In this document: positions 61,547-64,000 of the stretch, piece by piece
Layout: each line of letters starts with the position of its first letter
How positions within the stretch are numbered: the first letter of the stretch is position 1
NCBI RefSeq assembly: GCF_003635165.1
Contig: NZ_ML058615.1
Span: 62,001 to 126,000 of the forward strand
Direction: 5' to 3'
Length of the DNA: 64,000 bases
Origin: Burkholderia sp. Nafp2/4-1b
GTDB taxonomy: Bacteria; Pseudomonadota; Gammaproteobacteria; Burkholderiales; Burkholderiaceae
The notes under the pieces: generated by a model
The model's input: only the letters and a program-made list of their open reading frames with translations
What the model was told of the DNA's origin: nothing
The model's database searches: none
Translations under genes and position numbers: made by a program

Positions 61547-62302
61547 ATGAACGAAACGGAACGACGACCTTTCGCACGGCCGGCCGCGGCATCGGGCGAT
61601 GCCGTGCCGGCGCGCGCACTGCCGGCCTATCAACAGATCAAGCGCTACGTCGTCGAGCGGATCGCGAAGGGCGACTGGAAGCCGGGCGGCGCCATCCCGA
61701 CCGAGGCCGAGCTGGTCAAGGAATTCGGCGTCGCGCGGATGACGGTGTCGCGCGCGCTGCGCGAGCTGACGGCCGAGCGCGTGCTGACCCGCATCCAGGG
61801 TGCCGGCACGTTCGTCGAGCGCCGGCATTACGAATCGACGGTGCTGGAGATCCGCAACATCGCCGACGAGATTGCCGAGCGCGGTCATCGGCACAGTGCC
61901 CGCGTGTTGCTGATCGAGCGCAGCGTCGACGCGGAAGCGATCGAAGCGCTCGGTCTTCGTTCCGGGCCGGTGTTTCATTCGCGCATCGTGCATTTCGAGG
62001 AAGACGAGCCGATCCAGTTCGAGGATCGCTACGTCAATCCGGCGTTGTTTCCCGCCTATCTGGAGCAGGATTTCTCGATCGAGACGCCGAACCACTACAT
62101 GGTGCGGCTCGCGCCGATCCAGCGCGCGGAATTCCGGATCTATGCGGAGAAACCCAATGCGCAGGTGCGCCGGCATCTCGTGATGGAAATCGGCGAACCG
62201 TGCCTGGTGCTGAGACGTCGCACCTGGGTTGGCGAGCACGTCGCCACGTCGGTCCGGCTGTGGCATCCGGCGTCGCGGTTTCATCTGGCGGGGAAGATGT
62301 AG
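61547..62302 (+). CDS. hutC: GntR/HutC-family transcriptional regulator
   Basis: 251 residues. GntR winged helix about 26-95 (LPAYQQIKRYVVERIAKGDW ... VARMTVSRALRELTAERVLTRIQGAGTFV), then a UTRA ligand domain (about 110-245) with HutC hallmarks IRNIADEIAERGHRH and QFEDRYVNPALFPAYLEQDF. HutC represses histidine-utilisation genes and is released by urocanate (family knowledge). A matching operator precedes the operon's first gene. Because the lyase here lacks MIO, the inducer may be another imidazole compound. The start ATG 61547 follows GAGGG at 61539-61543. Confidence 0.88.
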   Translation: MNETERRPFARPAAASGDAVPARALPAYQQIKRYVVERIAKGDWKPGGAIPTEAELVKEFGVARMTVSRALRELTAERVLTRIQGAGTFVERRHYESTVLEIRNIADEIAERGHRHSARVLLIERSVDAEAIEALGLRSGPVFHSRIVHFEEDEPIQFEDRYVNPALFPAYLEQDFSIETPNHYMVRLAPIQRAEFRIYAEKPNAQVRRHLVMEIGEPCLVLRRRTWVGEHVATSVRLWHPASRFHLAGKM

Positions 62303-62324
62303 CACGGGATGCAGCACAGGCGAA

Positions 62325-62380
62325 CGGGAAGGCCGTGGTGCGCATCGATGCATGCATCTTTTCGCAATGGCGCCTTCCCG
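62325..62380. terminator. Inverted repeat between convergent hutC and MFS genes
   Basis: CGGGAAGGC (62325-62333) pairs perfectly with GCCTTCCCG (62372-62380). The loop holds self-complementary GCATCGATGC (62342-62351) and GATGCATGCATC (62347-62358), giving alternative folds. Its position between two converging stops suits a bidirectional terminator. Only a short T-run (62359-62362) is present, inside the loop. Confidence 0.4.
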
Positions 62381-62393
62381 CGTGCGCCGCGCA

Positions 62394-63833
62394 TCAGCGA
62401 TTGAGTTCCTCGAGCCGCATACCGTTGGTGCGCGGGCCGAACACGCCGATCACCAGCGCCACCAGCAGCATGAAGATCGTGATCCCGGTGAACACGCCGG
62501 GCACGCCGAAGTCCTTCAGCAGCGCGGCGATGACGAAGCCCGACGTCATCGCGCCGACGCGGCTCGCCGAATACACGATGCCGCTCGCACGGGAGCGCAC
62601 TTCGGTCGGGAACAGCTCGCACTGGTAGGCGTGAAACGACACGGAGATCGTCTGCCCGGCGAGGCTGATCAGCACGCCGAGCACGATGAGCGGCACCACG
62701 GCCTTCATCTGGCCGAACGCGAGCCCGCAGACGATCACGGCGAGCGCACCGCCGACGATCAGATGCTTGCGCTGGACGCGGTCCGCATAGAGGATCGCGA
62801 GCAGCGGCCCCGCCGGCATCGCGAACGCGATGATGAACGCGTACAGCAGGCTCTTCGTAACGGTGATGCCCTGGCCGATCAAGAGCGTCGGAACCCAGTT
62901 CGCGAATCCGTAGTAGCCGATCGCCTGGCAGAAGTTGAACGCGATCAGCATCAGCAGGCGCGAACGATAGGGCGCGCGCCAGAGCGTCGCGAAGGCCGCG
63001 CGCGGCACGTCGGGCGGCGCGACCGCATCGACCACCGGCGGCAGAGGTGCGCCCGACTGGCGCGCGACGATCGCTTCCATCTCGCTGACGATCCGCTCGC
63101 TCTTCTCGATGTCGCCGCGTGCAGCCAACCAGCGCGGGCTTTCCGGCACCGCGCGGCGAATGAACCAGACGATCACGGCGCCGGCCGAACCGGCCAGCAC
63201 GACGATGCGCCAGCCGTCGAGCCCGAACACCGTCTGCGGCACGAGCCACCACGACAGGAGCGCGGCAACCGGTGCGGCCGCGAACATCACGACCTGGTTG
63301 AACGCCATCGCGCGGCCGCGCATGTGTTGCGGCACCAGCTCGGTCACGTAGGTATCGATCGTGATGATTTCCAGGCCGACGCCGATGCCGGTGATGAAGC
63401 GCCACAGCAGCACGCCGTCCGGCGTCGTCTGGAACGCCATGATGGCCGAGCCGACCGAGTACCACAGCAGCGAGAACGTGAACACGGCGCGGCGTCCGTA
63501 GCGGTCGGGCATCCAGCCGCAGCCGAACGTGCCGACGAACAGCCCGGCGAACGTTGCCGCGATGAAGGCGGCGATCCCGGTGAAGCCGAAGAACGCTTGC
63601 GTGGTGGTCTGCAGCAGCCCGCTCTTCGTCATGCCCGGCGCGATATAGCCGGTGAAGATCAGGTCATAGACCTCGAAGAAGCCGCCGAGCGAGATGAGCA
63701 GCACGAGCATCCACAGATGCCGGGTGGCCGGAAGCCGGTCCATGCGCGCGGAGATTGCGGCGCCAACGTTGACGCCGGCGCGGGCAGCGGGCGTGTCGAG
63801 CGCGGCGCTGCGCGCGGTGAGGGTCTGCTGCAT
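62394..63833 (-). CDS. MFS transporter (metabolite:H+ symporter type)
   Basis: 479 residues with 12 membrane helices. MFS motif A appears as MPDRYGRRAVF and the second motif as ELVPQHMRGRAMAF; the central cytoplasmic loop is about 215-270. It resembles YdjE/NiaP-like carriers for organic acids, aromatic acids or sugars. The start at 63833 has AGGAG 6 bases upstream; a 25-residue longer frame lacks a ribosome site. It is convergent with hutC and not obviously part of that operon. The 167 bases to the window end show no recognisable promoter. Confidence 0.85.
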   Translation of the reverse strand: MQQTLTARSAALDTPAARAGVNVGAAISARMDRLPATRHLWMLVLLISLGGFFEVYDLIFTGYIAPGMTKSGLLQTTTQAFFGFTGIAAFIAATFAGLFVGTFGCGWMPDRYGRRAVFTFSLLWYSVGSAIMAFQTTPDGVLLWRFITGIGVGLEIITIDTYVTELVPQHMRGRAMAFNQVVMFAAAPVAALLSWWLVPQTVFGLDGWRIVVLAGSAGAVIVWFIRRAVPESPRWLAARGDIEKSERIVSEMEAIVARQSGAPLPPVVDAVAPPDVPRAAFATLWRAPYRSRLLMLIAFNFCQAIGYYGFANWVPTLLIGQGITVTKSLLYAFIIAFAMPAGPLLAILYADRVQRKHLIVGGALAVIVCGLAFGQMKAVVPLIVLGVLISLAGQTISVSFHAYQCELFPTEVRSRASGIVYSASRVGAMTSGFVIAALLKDFGVPGVFTGITIFMLLVALVIGVFGPRTNGMRLEELNR

Positions 63834-64000
63834 GTCTGTCTCCTGACATTTTGCATCGGCGGCGTTTTTTATCGATGTGCCGGCCGTGACGAAGGTAGAT
63901 GCGCGCACGTCGCTCGTGCGCCGGTTCGGCTGCTCGCTACGGTGGGCCGAGCGCGTGCGAAAGCACGCTCATGCGATCGCCCTGCGCTTCAGGCGCGACA

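Noticed and set aside
63953..63968. GCGTGC-GAAA-GCACGC hairpin with a GNRA loop near the window end
   Set aside because: A 6-base stem is common in GC-rich DNA and its gene context lies outside the window.
1..64000. Mobile elements, CRISPR arrays, tRNA or rRNA genes
   Set aside because: No transposase, terminal repeats, regular spacer repeats or tRNA-like cloverleaf was seen.

Overview
The window is GC-rich (mostly G/C at third codon positions), densely coded and organised in long same-strand operons with ATGA start/stop overlaps. Gene content (guanidine carboxylase operons with ykkC riboswitches, PqiABC, two-component fusions, several polar amino-acid ABC transporters) and protein similarity suggest a beta-proteobacterium of Burkholderia sensu lato. 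This is inferred from recognised families, since no rRNA or other taxonomic marker is present. I saw no tRNA, rRNA, IS element or CRISPR array.

Layout. (1) 2-9351, plus strand: end of an OmpR-type regulator, then three large signalling proteins (pseudokinase/AAA/GAF/histidine kinase, a REC-PAS-kinase-REC hybrid, and a REC-kinase). (2) 9380-13233, minus strand: a five-gene catabolic operon (PanE-like, VOC, MaoC, CaiB/BaiF CoA-transferase, AroE-like) with a divergent LysR regulator (13339-14241) and a clear LysR-type palindrome between them. (3) 14678-20057: a giant CheB-CheR-PAS-kinase-REC fusion and a stand-alone CheB with a zinc-ribbon tail. (4) 20545-23778: a leader peptide and pqiABC. (5) 23796-30850, minus strand: cydAB (short-loop bd oxidase), lutABC (L-lactate oxidation) and an FUSC exporter, plausibly one respiratory unit. 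(6) 30984-33640: a two-component system. (7) 33928-44863: a guanidine-utilisation island. Two back-to-back guanidine-I (ykkC) riboswitches, each behind a sigma-54-like promoter, drive a binding protein leftwards and, rightwards, the two DUF1989 carboxyguanidine deiminase subunits, guanidine carboxylase, allophanate hydrolase, an ABC permease and an ATPase. (8) 44933-56284, minus strand: an AruI-like guanidino-oxoacid decarboxylase and aldehyde dehydrogenase, a PotABCD-type transporter, a GltIJKL-type transporter and a LysR regulator. This looks like uptake and breakdown of arginine-like or guanidino compounds beside the guanidine island. (9) 56751-62302, plus strand: a HisJQMP-type transporter, a histidine-ammonia-lyase homologue and a HutC regulator, with a HutC-type operator in front of the first gene. 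(10) 62394-63833, minus strand: an MFS transporter.

The most unusual signal is in block 9. The lyase keeps most HutH active-site residues but lacks the Ala-Ser-Gly tripeptide that forms the MIO cofactor, so it probably does not deaminate histidine in the known way. The second is the duplicated, divergent promoter plus riboswitch module at 35092-35800, which suggests nitrogen control layered on guanidine sensing.
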